A stretch of DNA of 64,000 bases from Microcebus murinus. Taxonomy: Eukaryota > Chordata > Mammalia > Primates > Cheirogaleidae. The first letter of the stretch is position 1; each line of letters begins with the position of its first letter. The translations under genes and the position numbers were made by a program. Where the stretch lies: NCBI RefSeq assembly GCF_040939455.1, contig NC_134116.1:41369400-41433399 (forward strand), given 5' to 3'. The notes under the pieces were generated by a model, which worked only from the letters and a program-made list of their open reading frames with translations, searched no databases and had not been told where the DNA came from. This document shows positions 1 through 12,578 of the stretch, one piece after another.

Positions 1-1784
1 GGAAAAAAGTAATACAAGCTTGACATTTTAAAACACTAGCATTGAAAGACTTTCACTTCTAATTGATTTTTAAAAGAGTTCCCTGGAAAAGTGAGCTCAG
101 AAATGTTTATAACGGCTTTGGCAACATTCCCAAATGTTTACCACAAAGCGTAACTCAGCATTTTTTGAGTTCTATCAACTAAGAAAGATGTGTCCCATAA
201 TTGGCTTAATTCATGTTGATATTGAACCCCCCCACCCACTCCCCCAGACATCATCTTTTTAAAGACATAAATTCTCAAAATGATTACTTCAAAATAAGAA
301 GTGTTTTTAGTTTTGCCAATCAGGGAGGGATTCTTAGCAAGAAAGTTATGGATGACCAAAGGGTATATCTTTTATATTTTCTGAAATTATATATTTTCTC
401 TCCTCTCCCTTGCATAATCTATTGGCCTTCAAAACTTTGTTTAGTAAAGCTGACAAAAAGATAATGCATTTTAGATATTTTAATATCGTAGTCCCCTTAT
501 ACTTTATCGTCGGTGTGAAAAACTTTCTCAGACAGCTAAAAACTTAACGGATATGACATCCATTCTATTTTTAACAAGTGAGCAGACGAAAATATAAGTA
601 ACATTGACCATGGCAATTATTTTAAAAGGCTATTGCTGAGTATTTCAGGAAAAATGATTCTGTTGACTAGTTGTTTGTCAGTTCCTGTACGTTTTTTTAT
701 TGATTGCTTTTGAATATATAGCCCCATGATTGATGCCAAGCCTACTTCCTGTGAGTGAAAAGAGATCAATTTACACAGACAATGAATATATAAGCTTTAT
801 TTAGAGTTCTACTTTCTAATATTAATTTTGTAGTGGGTTGTTTCTTTGAAACAATTCATGAAATGGTTGGAAACTTTGTAACAATTTTATTCCTCAGTGT
901 CTTTGGTTTCTCTGTGTGATTTTTCTCAGATGCGATTTCAGCACAATAACGTGATATTTCAAAGTATGATCAGCCAGAATGAATCATTTATTCGTAAGCA
1001 TTTCTTTTTGAGATGGAGACTGTAGCATAATTGTATAACATCTACTTATTCCTCCAGGAATCTGGAGTGATTTGTGGTTTGAAATTTCTGTATCATAAAC
1101 TCATGCAGTGCAGGCAGTATTACATTTAGTCAATAACCAGGGATTCTGATTAGTTGGATATAAATCACTAATGTTGAGAAATAAAGGTGACAAAAACAAT
1201 GAATAAAAGAGAAATGAATTGATAAAAACAGGTAAAGAAGTCATCCAGTAAACAATATTGCCTAATTTGTCAAAACAATCCATTCCCCAATGCATGTTAC
1301 TTCTGAGAAACAGATTTGCATGAAGATGTTGTCCTTCAATATCAAATTTACGTAATTTTTTTAAAAATTGTACCCTAAAACTATAGTAGAATCAAATATT
1401 AAAAGTTATCATTCCCTCACTCTCTTTGTATATATTAGACATATGCCTACTTTTACACTATTAGGAACCCAATGCCGTATTTTTCTTTCTCATTTAGATC
1501 GAAACAAAACAAACCAAAAATCTCTGCACACTATGCAGTTGGTTGTAATTTAAATTTCCTTATGCCACAAATAGTGTCTCAATAGAGCTATATTTGACCC
1601 CAAATTCCAGGATGGATGCATACCTAATCTTCACACCTCCAGCTTTCGACTCATGTGCCGATTTCCTTTTCTATTAATTCTCACACTGCTCCAAATATGC
1701 TGATGCTCTATTTGCTGTTGTACCCCCAAATGAGTCTTTGGGGGTAAAGAGAGAAAGATAGATCATGCAAGTGAAAATCAGGAG
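1..1784. other. Intron sequence, no feature seen except short hairpin
   Basis: AT-rich sequence with a C-run at 227-245. Apart from the hairpin at 1721-1746 nothing is recognised; short frames look random. Confidence 0.7.
1721..1746. repeat. Perfect 10-bp inverted repeat (hairpin)
   Basis: TACCCCCAAA and TTTGGGGGTA flank a 6-nt loop TGAGTC. The loop is most of an AP-1 type half site. It lies just upstream of a MIR fragment. Function unknown. Confidence 0.8.
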
Positions 1785-1855
1785 GCAACAGTGCCTTGCT
1801 GTTCAGAATTAAGAGCATAAAATCTGATGCCTCACTGCTTGGCTATAAAACATGG
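1785..1855 (+). mobile_element. MIR SINE, 5' half (split by L1)
   Basis: The text around aattaagagcataaaatctg matches the MIR core start (guttated 'ttaagagcatgg' type wording) with heavy divergence. The matching 3' half appears at 2805-2950 on the other side of an L1 insertion. Remote tRNA-derived SINE; no function inferred. Confidence 0.5.
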
Positions 1856-1879
1856 TTCTCTTTTTTACTACTGTTTTGA

Positions 1880-2263
1880 CATTTAAAAAGTTTTTTTTTA
1901 AAATTTTTCTAGATTTAGGGGGTACAGTGCAATTTTGCTACATGAATATATTGTATAGTGGTAGATCTAGGCTTTTAGTGGACCCATCACCTGAACAGCG
2001 TACATTGTATCCAATTAGGTAGTTTTTCCTTTCTCACCCACTCCCACCCTCCCGCCTTTGGTGTTTCCAATGTCCATTTCTCCACTGTATATGACCATGA
2101 ATCCCCACATCTTAGTTCCCACATATAAGTAAGAGAATGTGGTATTTGGTTTTCTATTCCTGAGTTACTTCACTTAGGATACTGGCCTCCAGTTCTATCC
2201 AAGCTGCTACAAAAGATATTATTCCATTCTTTTTTTATGACTGAGTAGTATTGCATGCTATGA

Positions 2264-2321
<58 letters not shown>

Positions 2322-2760
2322 ATAGAGATCACATTTCCCCCCCACTCTTCCATCAGTTGATGGACATTTAGGCTGATTCTCTGTCTTTACTATTGTAAAT
2401 AGTACTGTGATAAACACAGAAGTGTAGGTATCTTCTTGATCAAATGACTTCTTTTCCTTGGGGTAGATACTCAGTAGCAGGATTGCTGGATTGAATGGTA
2501 GATCTAATTTTAGTTTTTGAGAACTCTCCATACTACTTTCCATAAAGGTTGTACTAATTTACATTCCCACCAACACTGTATAAGTGTTCCCTTATCACCA
2601 CATCTGTGCCAATATCTATTATTTAAAAATTTTTAATATTGGCCATTCTGACTGGAGTAAGGTAGTGTCACACTGTGTTTTTAATTTTCATTTCTGTAAT
2701 GATTACTGATGTTGAGCATTTTTTTATATGTTCATGTATGTCATTTGCCAACTTTAATGG
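1880..2760 (-). mobile_element. LINE-1 3' end, older primate type, antisense
   Basis: The plus strand reads as the reverse complement of a primate L1 ORF2 end and 3' UTR: the block around 2341-2560 has phrases such as ttgatggacatttaggctga, ggtagatactcagtagcagg and attgctggattgaatggta, and 2700-2740 has gatgttgagcatttttttat. The copy is interrupted at 2267-2317 by a long TG repeat. Its frames are broken by stops, so it is inactive. Probably an L1MA/L1PB-age copy; exact subfamily not determined. Confidence 0.8.
2267..2317 (+). repeat. (TG)25 microsatellite
   Basis: About 25 uninterrupted TG units inside the antisense L1 copy. Longest dinucleotide run in the window, so probably length-polymorphic. 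Confidence 0.98.
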
Positions 2761-2804
2761 GGTTATTTGGTTTGTGCGTGTGTGTGTAATTTCTTTTTTT
2801 TTTT

Positions 2805-2950
2805 ACTTCTGACTTAGCCTCTCTGAGTCTCAAGTTTTCTCATCAACATCATAGATATAATCATTTAAAATATTCCATAGAGGTCTCCGTAGATTATTTG
2901 GGTTAAATTCACTCTCAGAACACTGACACGTTGTAAGCACTGTACTAAAA
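2805..2950 (+). mobile_element. MIR SINE, 3' half (split by L1)
   Basis: The phrases gacttagcctctctgagtct, aagttttctcatcaacatc and the later ttgtaagcactgtac follow the MIR consensus order (loss of A, CTCTGAGCCTCAGTTTCCTCATC, then TGTAAAGCACTTAG). It looks like the continuation of 1785-1855. Confidence 0.6.
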
Positions 2951-4559
2951 TGTCTTCAGTAGGAAATAAAAGTAAAATAATAAAGGTATACACATACACA
3001 TTCACATAATGTTTTCTAAAAAGCTGAGACTTTCCAGTATCCCCAGTATCTCAACATTAGTTGAAACGATGCATAATACTGCCTCCTCTATATATCCTCA
3101 ACTTTCCTTACTTAACCAGGATCTTCACTAGTTGATCCTGCTTTAATATTTATTTAAAGGGTGTCTTACTGATTATTTGCTATACACTGAGCCTAGGGTC
3201 AAGCTCAGGAAATATGTTACTAGATTCTGGTTACATTGCTACACTGTTCAAAAGCACACCTACACAGGAAGAGGAAAGCTGTCAGTTACTTCATTTGCAC
3301 TTTTTTTTTTTTTTTTTTAGAAATCAATAATCAGCCAGTAAACTTTTAATTGAAAAGTTTTGTCCCATTTTATATTATCAGACAAAATACGTACTCCAAC
3401 TCTAAAAACAGACATTACTTTATTCAGTGCACATAAGACTTCCTTTAATTAGCCCTTAATAAGCTTGGTTTAACTGGGATTTATGGAAGAACGGTGGTCA
3501 TTAACATTAGCCAGATTAAGACTGTGTTAATTACTATTGATAGATAAAATAACGTCTAAAAATGGTTTAAATTATTCCTATACTTATGAATTGAAAGGAA
3601 GTTTGAAGCTTTTAAATGGGTTGTATTTTATTTATACTTTTACATTGAATATTGACTTCTTTACATGAAGGCACACAACAATAGAATGTATAATTTCATG
3701 ATATAAATTCTACAGCCTTAGGTTTACCATGAATAAAGGATAATCTTAAAATACAATTTTGGATAATTTCATAAGATTTATGTAAGGGCACTTTAATACT
3801 TTTATGATTTAGGTCATGTAATTTTAGTTAGAAACCAATAAATATTTTAATTATATATTATCTTCAGAAGACTTAGTTACTGTTTTTTAAATAACTGATG
3901 GGTGCAAATGATTTCTTGTATCTTGAGAAGATTTTGTTAGAATTACATCATTTTTATGTTAATGTTTTCTTAATGTTTATCTATAACCTTGGTATTTATT
4001 TTTCCTGTCGTATGTGGGGTTAATAGTAACTGAAATTTAGCTAATTTTTTTCCCTGTGCATAATTTCTTGGGCACTATGTCAAATGAAGCTATTTCTCAG
4101 GATTCTTTAGTTTCTGTGTTACCCATCCCCACATCTATTCTTTTGAAACTACTCTTGCAGAATACAAACATTTATGGATTCAGTGTTATTGAAAGCAGGT
4201 CTATCACCCATGATCTCTGAATTGACAAAACCAATGGAATTCTCTTACTTTTCATTCTACATATAACTATGCAATCCTATGATTAAATTATACAGATAAT
4301 GTTAATAGCATACCCTCCCTCTAAATGATTCAGACCACTCCTTTCTATTTAAAGATCCATAACAAGAATTTTAAGAAAGTTCCAGGAAAAATAAATTTTA
4401 AATAAATAATAACCTATAGCCCTGCATGGACTGTAACTTTTCTAAGCTCATTACATAGCAACTTTTTTGCTTTTTTTAAACGTAGATGCTCAATCTCGAA
4501 AATTAGGAATCATCCTTTACATCTTTATCTTCCCCTGTCTTGTATCACTTTCATATGTA
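2951..4559. other. Intron sequence, no recognised feature
   Basis: AT-rich. Only a T18 run stands out. A weak LINE-like texture near 3160-3260 is not assignable. Confidence 0.6.
3301..3318 (+). repeat. T18 homopolymer
   Basis: Eighteen consecutive T. No attached SINE or LINE body is recognised on either side. Confidence 0.95.
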
Positions 4560-5260
4560 ATCTGTTTATTCTTCCTCTGGAACCATATCTGGGATTCATT
4601 TTCCTTTTTTCACTGCATCCATTCTCAATATGGTAACCCACATTATCAGAACTTCCTGCCTGAGCCATTGAAACAACCCTTAATTAGTCTTCCTGTTCTC
4701 ACTCATGGTCTTTTATAATCCTCTTGCCTTATAACAACTTCAATGATGATGGTAAATCACAAATCATAAGTTTTGCTTTTTAAAAAAAAAACCTTAAATG
4801 GCTTTTCATTTCAATGGAATAAAATTCAACTTTGTTAACATGGCCTGAAAAGACCCTGTGTAATATGGAATGCACCTCACTTACTGTCTCAAAAATTTTT
4901 TCGGTTACTCATCCCCTGTTCATTCTTCCCACCACTCAAGCATACTACATTCTTTTTTGCCCTGGATCTTCTTAAAAACTGGCCAGGGGAACTCCCTTCT
5001 GTTTGTTCTTGACTTTCTAAACTCCCACTCATTTTCTAGTCTCTGCTTAAATGTCAATCGTTGAATGCTAAAATTGGATTAGTTCTCCAAATCTGCTCTT
5101 GACTCCCTTCATTCCATATCACCCTGTTCTTTCTGAAACACTTTGCACAATTTATAGTAATATCTTTATTTGCAAGTCATTTGCTTCCTGATCATTGTCC
5201 TCCATGAGACCGTCATCTTGCTGAGATCAGGTGGGCCTGGCCACCTTGACTGGCAAATAT
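4560..5260 (+). mobile_element. L2 LINE fragment, sense
   Basis: Diverged match to the 3' part of L2: wording such as ttcttaaaaactggccaggg, ctctgcttaaatgtcaat, aaacactttgcacaattta and gtcctccatgagaccgtcat follows the L2 order (accession to 'lowercase CTGGAATG', 'CTCAAATGTCAC', 'GCACTTATCAC', 'GAGCTCCTTGAGG'). All frames are disrupted. Very old mammalian-wide repeat. Confidence 0.6.
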
Positions 5261-5529
5261 TACCAGTACATGGTTATTCAGCAAATACTCCTACATGGAC
5301 AGTTAATGCATACATCCTTATTTAAGCAGGAATATCTCTTTATATGTTAGCCTTTCTACTGAAGTTTCTTTCTTTCCTCATGGAATTATTTTATTTCCTT
5401 ACCAAAGAGAATATATCTTTCATTTCAAGCTGCCTCTTGTTCAATGTCAGTATTCCAGAGTTTTACAATGTAAGGTTTTTATTCTTATTTTCTTGTAGAG
5501 TAGATATCTACATCTACTTATTCTTTTCA

Positions 5530-5690
5530 TTTAATCTGAGACATAAAAATGTTAATATTGTTGGCATTTCCATTTTACAGATGAGTAAATTGAATCTCAG
5601 AAAAGACCATTTCTTGCCTGACATTATGTGACTTTTATGGTAGAGTAACTGAAGGCAGGATCTGCTGTTTGGACTCTCACACCTTAGTGT
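5530..5690 (+). mobile_element. MIR SINE fragment, sense
   Basis: The MIR core is recognisable as ttccattttacagatgagta followed by aaattgaatctcagaaaaga and a terminal-type segment gcaggatctgctgtttggac. Diverged, 3'-truncated. Confidence 0.65.
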
Positions 5691-6589
5691 TTATTCCCAG
5701 TTATTGAAATAGAGAAAAGAAGGTTCATTCATTTTAAAGAATATTAAACTAGCTATCTAGGAACTTGCGTTTCAGTTTAGTTTTGCCAGTATGTTTTTGG
5801 CTAGTTTGATGATATAATGTAGCCTTTATGTATCTTGCTTCACTAAATTTGATTAATTGCAGGGTTTGGAATTAAAAGTTTCAAATTTTATCATTCTATG
5901 GCTGCATAATGTAATATAACACAAGCAATGGTATCTTCAAGTCGCTCAAATCAACCTTCATATTATGGAGAGAGGGGGTAAGATGTTACTACAGCTTCAG
6001 TAGAACAATATATAAAGCAATTTAGATTTCTGTGGACATAATTCATAACACTATAGAGGATGTGAAAATAAAATTTGAGTCAGTTCCTACCAACTTTATT
6101 ATTTTTCACTTTCCATTTTTTCCCTTTGCCCAACAAATTGCCCTAATAATATAACAACAAAAATATCTTTTGTGATCCTATATCTTTGCTTAATATCTAT
6201 TTTTTATCCATCCTGTTATGATTGTCCCTCAAATAATATGTATTTTCTATATCTAAGCTGTTTTACATGGTGTGTTCCTTGGATTATACTATAAACCCTT
6301 TGTGGCAGGGACCTTGTCTTTTTATATGCTCTATAAAACACCATGCATACCTAGGGAATTTTATGAATAATAATAAAAAGGAGGCAAAAAAAAAGCTTTC
6401 ATCAGCAGTGTTTTATTTTGCATGTGAATTTAGAGATGAATTCATGCTATTGTCCATATTTCTGGAGAAACAGCTGCTTATATTACAAAAGTTGACTATG
6501 AAGAAAGAATGTAATATTAAATCTGAAAATTTACATTGCTGGTATAGAAAAAATAAATGAAGCAATACAATTTGCTTTTTCCTGTCCAT

Positions 6590-7250
6590 TGTAAAAATAT
6601 TGCCAAGTCTGGCATGTGGTTCATAAAATCAAACATTTTCTAACACAGCTGTGCATGAGGAAATGAAATACTGCAGGTATAAGAAACCACCTGTTTGCCA
6701 GAACAGGAGTTTCAAAAAAGATAAACAGCAGAATTTTATACGAATCCCTGTTGACGATCTATTCTGCTATTAATACTAAAACCTTAGCACTTGTTCTTCA
6801 AACAGGTGTTTTGCATGTGAGGTGAAGGCAGAATAAGTCCATAGATGATTCACTAATAAACACCATTGGTTTTTCTATTCAGTACACAAGATGACATTGA
6901 ATAAAACTGTCACAAATAATTTTGCAACCAATTCAGTTTCAAAAGCCAAAATTATAACAAACCACAGATTCCTGTTTACTCCAAATGCTCTCTTTCCCTC
7001 CTTTATCTTAGTTGCAAAACTCTCATGAACTTGACAGTGTTCTCCCTTGATGAAGAGAAAGGCTGAAATATGCCATAAATCATACTGAGCTACCAGAAAA
7101 ATTCAAATTGCTGTAAGCACAAGTGCCGAGGGACCGCTTATGCACTGCCTGAGCTGTAATGCAACGTTCACAACGAGATCATTGCATCATAATCTCATTC
7201 TGACTGTGATTTTCTTTGTGTGTAGGGGGCACAAATGTCAGAGAGAGAGA
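6590..7250. promoter_or_regulatory. Candidate conserved non-coding element (possible DACH1 enhancer)
   Basis: About 660 bp without any recognised repeat, with mixed base composition, several CpGs near 7120-7180 and dense factor-like motifs. Two opposed E-boxes form a perfect 10-bp inverted repeat, CACCTGTTTG (6688-6697) and CAAACAGGTG (6799-6808); CAGCTG occurs near 6647. Known: introns and flanks of DACH1 contain long-range enhancers. That this block is one is inference from texture only. Confidence 0.35.
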
Positions 7251-9514
7251 GAAGAGCGATTGTCAGGTTACATTTCTCTTCTATTTTACATTAAACAAAT
7301 GATCAGAAAAACATATCAGCCAGTATCAAATATTTCAGAATTAAAAACTTCTCCAAAGATTTCTATGCACAAGACATTTCTTGGCAGGTATCATCCAGGT
7401 AGGCTTAACAACAGGAGTTCTAGGGATAGCTGAGAGACCTTTAAAGTATTTTTTCTTATTTCCTAAGTGTTATCAAGTAAACTATTCATACCCTAAAACC
7501 AAACTTAATGGAGATGTCTATCAAACAAACAATACCTAAGAATATTTCTAATCAATGTAAAACAATTATAGTTAGAAAAACATTTACAATATTATAATTA
7601 TATCCAATTGAAATGTCTTTGTGGTATGCTAGTATATTGAATTTTCACCAGTGCATATGTATGTGGTAATGCATATTTATATGTCTGTTTCTGAGATTTA
7701 CATGGTTGTTCTCACTTTAAGATTTATGCTGGACAACTATGAGGTGCTTTGTAGTTTGTTCTCATATATAATAGTGTGAAATTACTAGAAACAAAGACAG
7801 TTTTTCCACCTCTTTAATTCCAAGAATAAGGGGTATAAATAAACTTGGCCTTGAGTACAGTAGTCATTGTCATCATCATTTTCATACGTAGGACAGTAAA
7901 ATTCTGTCCAATGAAGTAAAATATAATCTTAGAATATGCTTTTGCTATATGACACATACAAATATGCCTGCCTTGTTGGATACTTACCATTTAATATAAT
8001 ATCAGATAGGTGTTATCTTCTAGTTCTACTCAGTGGTTAAAACAGGTTGACAGAATGTAACTATAACGCTGCCCAAATGCTATCTTTTCCACCTGGAATT
8101 TCTTGGAAGACAGTCATGTCAACTGTAAACAAGAACATTTTTTTTCCTCTTCTACCAGTGTGGTTTGTCTCTTAATTTTATTTTATGATTTTTATATCTC
8201 ATCTTAATGAATTGGCCAGCCTTTGACAACAAAGTTGAATATTAGGTTCTTGCTTTTGGATTTATGGAGATGTGTGTCTTTTCTCCCTGATCCGTGATGT
8301 TGTTTGAGGGTTTCTGGAAGTATATTTATGAAGACGAGAGTGTTTTCTTCTTTCACTAACTTACTATCAAGAATGAGTTTTTAATAATACATATTTTTGC
8401 ATTTATCAAGATAAAAGTCAACTTCTGAATGCTTCAACTTACTATCTAGTTTATTAGAACAAATAGCAAATATTACGTAAGTCTATTTCATTCAGCATTC
8501 AATCTAGACTAAAGGAGCATGGCTTCTTATTTACGGTATGTGTACAGCATGAGGAAAACGTCAACATAAAACCATATCTATATATAATTTTGAAGCACAC
8601 ACACATATGTATGTATGAACTAAAACAAATGCAATTAAGACCTGCCATGGTGACAAAAAGAAAGGTCACCCTTCTATACCAGGGATACGGATGATGTGGA
8701 TTTTTCTTCTATTTCTATTTTTTTAGCCTCTATAGTTCCCAATAAAGGCCTGGACACATAATAATTCACTTCATATTATTTGATCCATCACATTATCAGT
8801 GGTTTAGAATAAACTTTATTATAGTATTGCTGTTATTGATATATATTATGTGTACATATATATTACATATATATTGTAAAATGCTACTTTCTTTAAAAAA
8901 GGGTTATTTTTCTCCTTTCAAAGCTTAAAACAAAGCAAAATTTTTTAAAACCCCCAAATTTTCATTCATGCATCTTTTGTCTATTTGTGTGTATATTTGT
9001 ATTGTGTGTCTATTTGTGTCTGTTTGTGTCTATTGGTGTGTGAGTTCCTGTTTTATCATATTTTCCTCAGTTACACATATTTTCATAAGTTCACATACAG
9101 TTATCCTCAAACTTGGCCTGTGTATTCCATGTTATTACTCGGGAAATTCATTGCGGCCAGTGCATCTAAAGTTTGTAAAAACTCTTATTCTCCAGTTGGC
9201 ACAGATCACTAAATAATTATTTAAAAAAATAGAATGAATTTGGCATACTCAAACCCATGCATTTTCCTTTTGAAATGCCACTGAACTCAGTCCTTATTAA
9301 TTCTAAAATAATTTAGTTTTAGATTTAATTACAAGTGAACAGGTATAGCATATTTTTCATTTGTATTATCATTTACTGTTGAACTTACCTGGACATTTTT
9401 TAAAAATGACATTTTAATTTATTTATATTTGAGGACTTGAGAGTAAAGTTTATTTTGAAGAATTTTCTAATAGCTATATGGTAATAAATGCCACCTAGAA
9501 GTCTAGCAGGGAGT
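7251..9514. other. Intron sequence, no recognised feature
   Basis: AT-rich with TATA/CACACA patches near 8570-8620 and 8830-8880 and a loose TCTATTTGTG-type tandem near 8990-9035. Confidence 0.6.
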
Positions 9515-9690
9515 TAAAGTGTCATCAGGGAGGCATTGCCGTCTAGTAAGTTCAGAAACTCTGAGTTTGCACCCTTGCTCTTTTACATTTCACTTTGTGT
9601 TCTTAAAAAACCAACCTACCCATTTTCTTTTTTTGTAAAGTGGACATAAGAATTTCTTATTATCGGAGAAATACATTTTAATGTGTATTA
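9515..9690 (+). mobile_element. MIR SINE fragment, sense
   Basis: Order of motifs follows MIR: gaggcattgccgtctagtaa, agaaactctgagtttgcacc, ttgctcttttacatttcact, then tttgtaaagtggacataaga. Strongly diverged. Confidence 0.6.
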
Positions 9691-12578
9691 AATTCTTTTG
9701 TAAATGAATTTGTTTATATCAATCCTAGGTGTTATTGCCTGAATGATTTAAATATACATCCATGATATCAACCGATTATATTGTTCAGGAAAATATTTTC
9801 CTGATGTGTATGTAAAAGTTGCTTGTAAGTGACTCACTTGTCAATTCATTATTATCTCTCTTAAGCATAAATTCATGAGAATATATATCTTACCCACAAA
9901 ATAAACTGTAATCTCTATTAAAATATATCACTTCTAATTCATAATCCTTATCTTGCCCATTAATCTGGAAATTATTTTAGTCTCCTAATGATCAGTTAAT
10001 ATTGATCACTGAATAGTTCTGGGCATGAGAGTCTTCATTCCTAAACTAAAGGAACAAATGCAGTAATTTTCAAAATTTCTCTTTGTTTGAAAATTCTTTT
10101 ATCTTTTATGACTCCTGTCTCTTTGAAACTGAGACATCCGTCATGCAGTCTGAATTTGGTTGGTATCTTTCACTTTGTCATGTTTTAACTACTCTCCATA
10201 AGCCACTAGCCCTGAAATAAGAACATGTTTGCTACTGCCGATGAAAATCTTTGTATGTCCTCAGGTTACCGTATAAGTTCACCGAAATAAGTTTATGGTA
10301 GGTAACATAGTGGTCACTTTCATCAAGAGTATTTTTTTGATAGTATTAAAACACAAATAACTAAACTTCTAAGAGACAAATTTTATTCACATTTAGTGAT
10401 CATTGGAGTTAAGCCTGCGTTTTAAAGTCTAGACAATTTTAGCACAATAGTTTTTATACACTTTCTTTTTTCCATGTAACATTGATATTAGAAATGCATT
10501 TATTAATATTTGAGGCACTTTGAAAAACAAATTTAGTATTGTCACATGGCTTAGTAACTGTACAACCTAACTCTCTTATATTAAGATCATAGCATATAAG
10601 GTGTAATATTTTATACAAAACAATAATGAGCCTGTACACTTGAATTTAAAATTGGGATTTTTAATACCAAATAGAAGAAATGCAAAGTAAGGATTAAATT
10701 ATCATAGTGTAAAAAAGTTATGCAGGTGAACAATTTGTTATTACAAGTATAAAGTATAGTCTGAATAAATCTATGAAAAGCTCTTTTTTAAGTGCAATTA
10801 TTTGCTGTAATGTGTAATTTTTCCTGTCCCTTATGTTTATTTTAATTTTAATATGAAAGAAATGATCATCCCATTTTCTTTGAAAATGGTATAAAGGTAA
10901 AACCACAAACCTCTTGAAAGAATTCCTTTGTTCCCAATCACATGAGTGTTGTTGGAACAAAATTTTGCCACCTGCCAGAGGCTTTAAAAACTAAATCAAA
11001 AGGCTCACTGCTTCAAAATGCTCAAGCTAAAGGTAGGCTTCTAGATGAAATGTAATGACGAGATCATTCTCATCGTACATTTATTATTGTACAGCAGAAT
11101 TGATGGATCTTTTGCTACCTTTCACTAGAGAATAATTCATAAATGTAAATGAAAATATTTAAATCATAATTCCCTTTTTCTACCTAAAAAATAGAATTTG
11201 GGCTCTAACATTTAGGATGTCTCACTATGTTAGTATTAAAACTTCCCAAATGAAAAAGAGAGGAAAAAAGGTGAAATATTTCTCACACTAGTTAAAACAA
11301 TTCAGTGTTGGCATGCTTCATTAACTGTTTGCATACAAGACAAAAGTGCTTTCTGATGAAGTGGAAAGCCAACTTGGGACCAATTTTCCACAACATAAAT
11401 TCAACACTCATTCTACCTCTTGATACCTTTGTATTCAAACTACCAAGAAGGTTTTTCATATCTGTCATATCAGTAATCATTTTAATATCCCTATTTTAGA
11501 TTCTACAATCCTTGAAAATACTTCTATTTTAGAGTCCTTATTTCATTTGAATAAGTTTAAAATTAATACTTACTAGTATTTTTTCATAAATGTGAATTCA
11601 TTACACTGGCAGTTATCAAACCGATTTAGTAAGAATAAATTTTACCATATAAGAAGTGTGATAAAGACAATATTAAAATGGACAGCTTAAACAAAATCTT
11701 GGTTACATTCAATTTCATTCTTTTGGTTTGTTTTTCCTCTCTCTCCCTCCTTCTCCCCCCTCAAAACACACGGATGTATGTATTTAATATATAATTAAGT
11801 AGCTTAATGAATATGATGTTTTAAACATTATTGCAAATCTAGTTATAGGATACCATTTATTTCGGTGCTAGCAGAAAAATAGTTAGTACCCAGTAAATTA
11901 GCTAAAGAAGTAAGTGCTAATTTGAAAGAATACTATTATTGGTCACTGTGTCAAAACAGTTTGGCTTCAGTGATATGTGAATCACTCCTGCCAGTTCAAC
12001 ACGTGATAGCTACAAAGTGCTACCAAAATTGTCCAAGGTCCATACAAATCTAAGTTATTAGTCAGTATGGTGCATATTATTTTGTCTTCATCAGTAATGT
12101 TAAAAAAATCACTTTTGATTACACAGGGTGAGAATCAGGGAGACAATGTCTATCTTCTTTACTCTATAGTTGTAAATTCATATTTTCTAAACTGCATGGG
12201 TAAAGAAAAGAGACACTGTCATATTTTTAAATAATAAAAGTAATGCTTAGAGTTGGTGACCTGGGAGAATCAAACTTTCATTTTTCACAATATCATAAAA
12301 CACCTATCTTAATAATGTACTATTCTGAGTAAGCTTTTTTGTGGGAAAAGTTATTTGATAGAAGCTTAAGAATATTATAAATATGCATGTTTATACTATA
12401 AGGCAAGTAAGCAACTTCACTGTCAGGCATTATTTTATTGCACTTAATATATTTAACAATTATATTATTTAAATTTTATTATTAAAACTTGCTGTCTTAT
12501 ACACGCTAACCAAAATCTTGTGATTTCTATAATAGAAATTAACCATACTCATATGTTTCTCTTTTTTTCTGTGTATTC
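9691..12578. other. Intron sequence, mostly unique
   Basis: No recognised repeat. Short overlapping frames on both strands at 11292-11499 look random. A CACGTG E-box is at about 12000-12005. Confidence 0.6.

Noticed and set aside
2235..2543. 102-aa minus-strand frame with a Thr-His run
   Set aside because: Low-complexity translation of a TG repeat within an L1.
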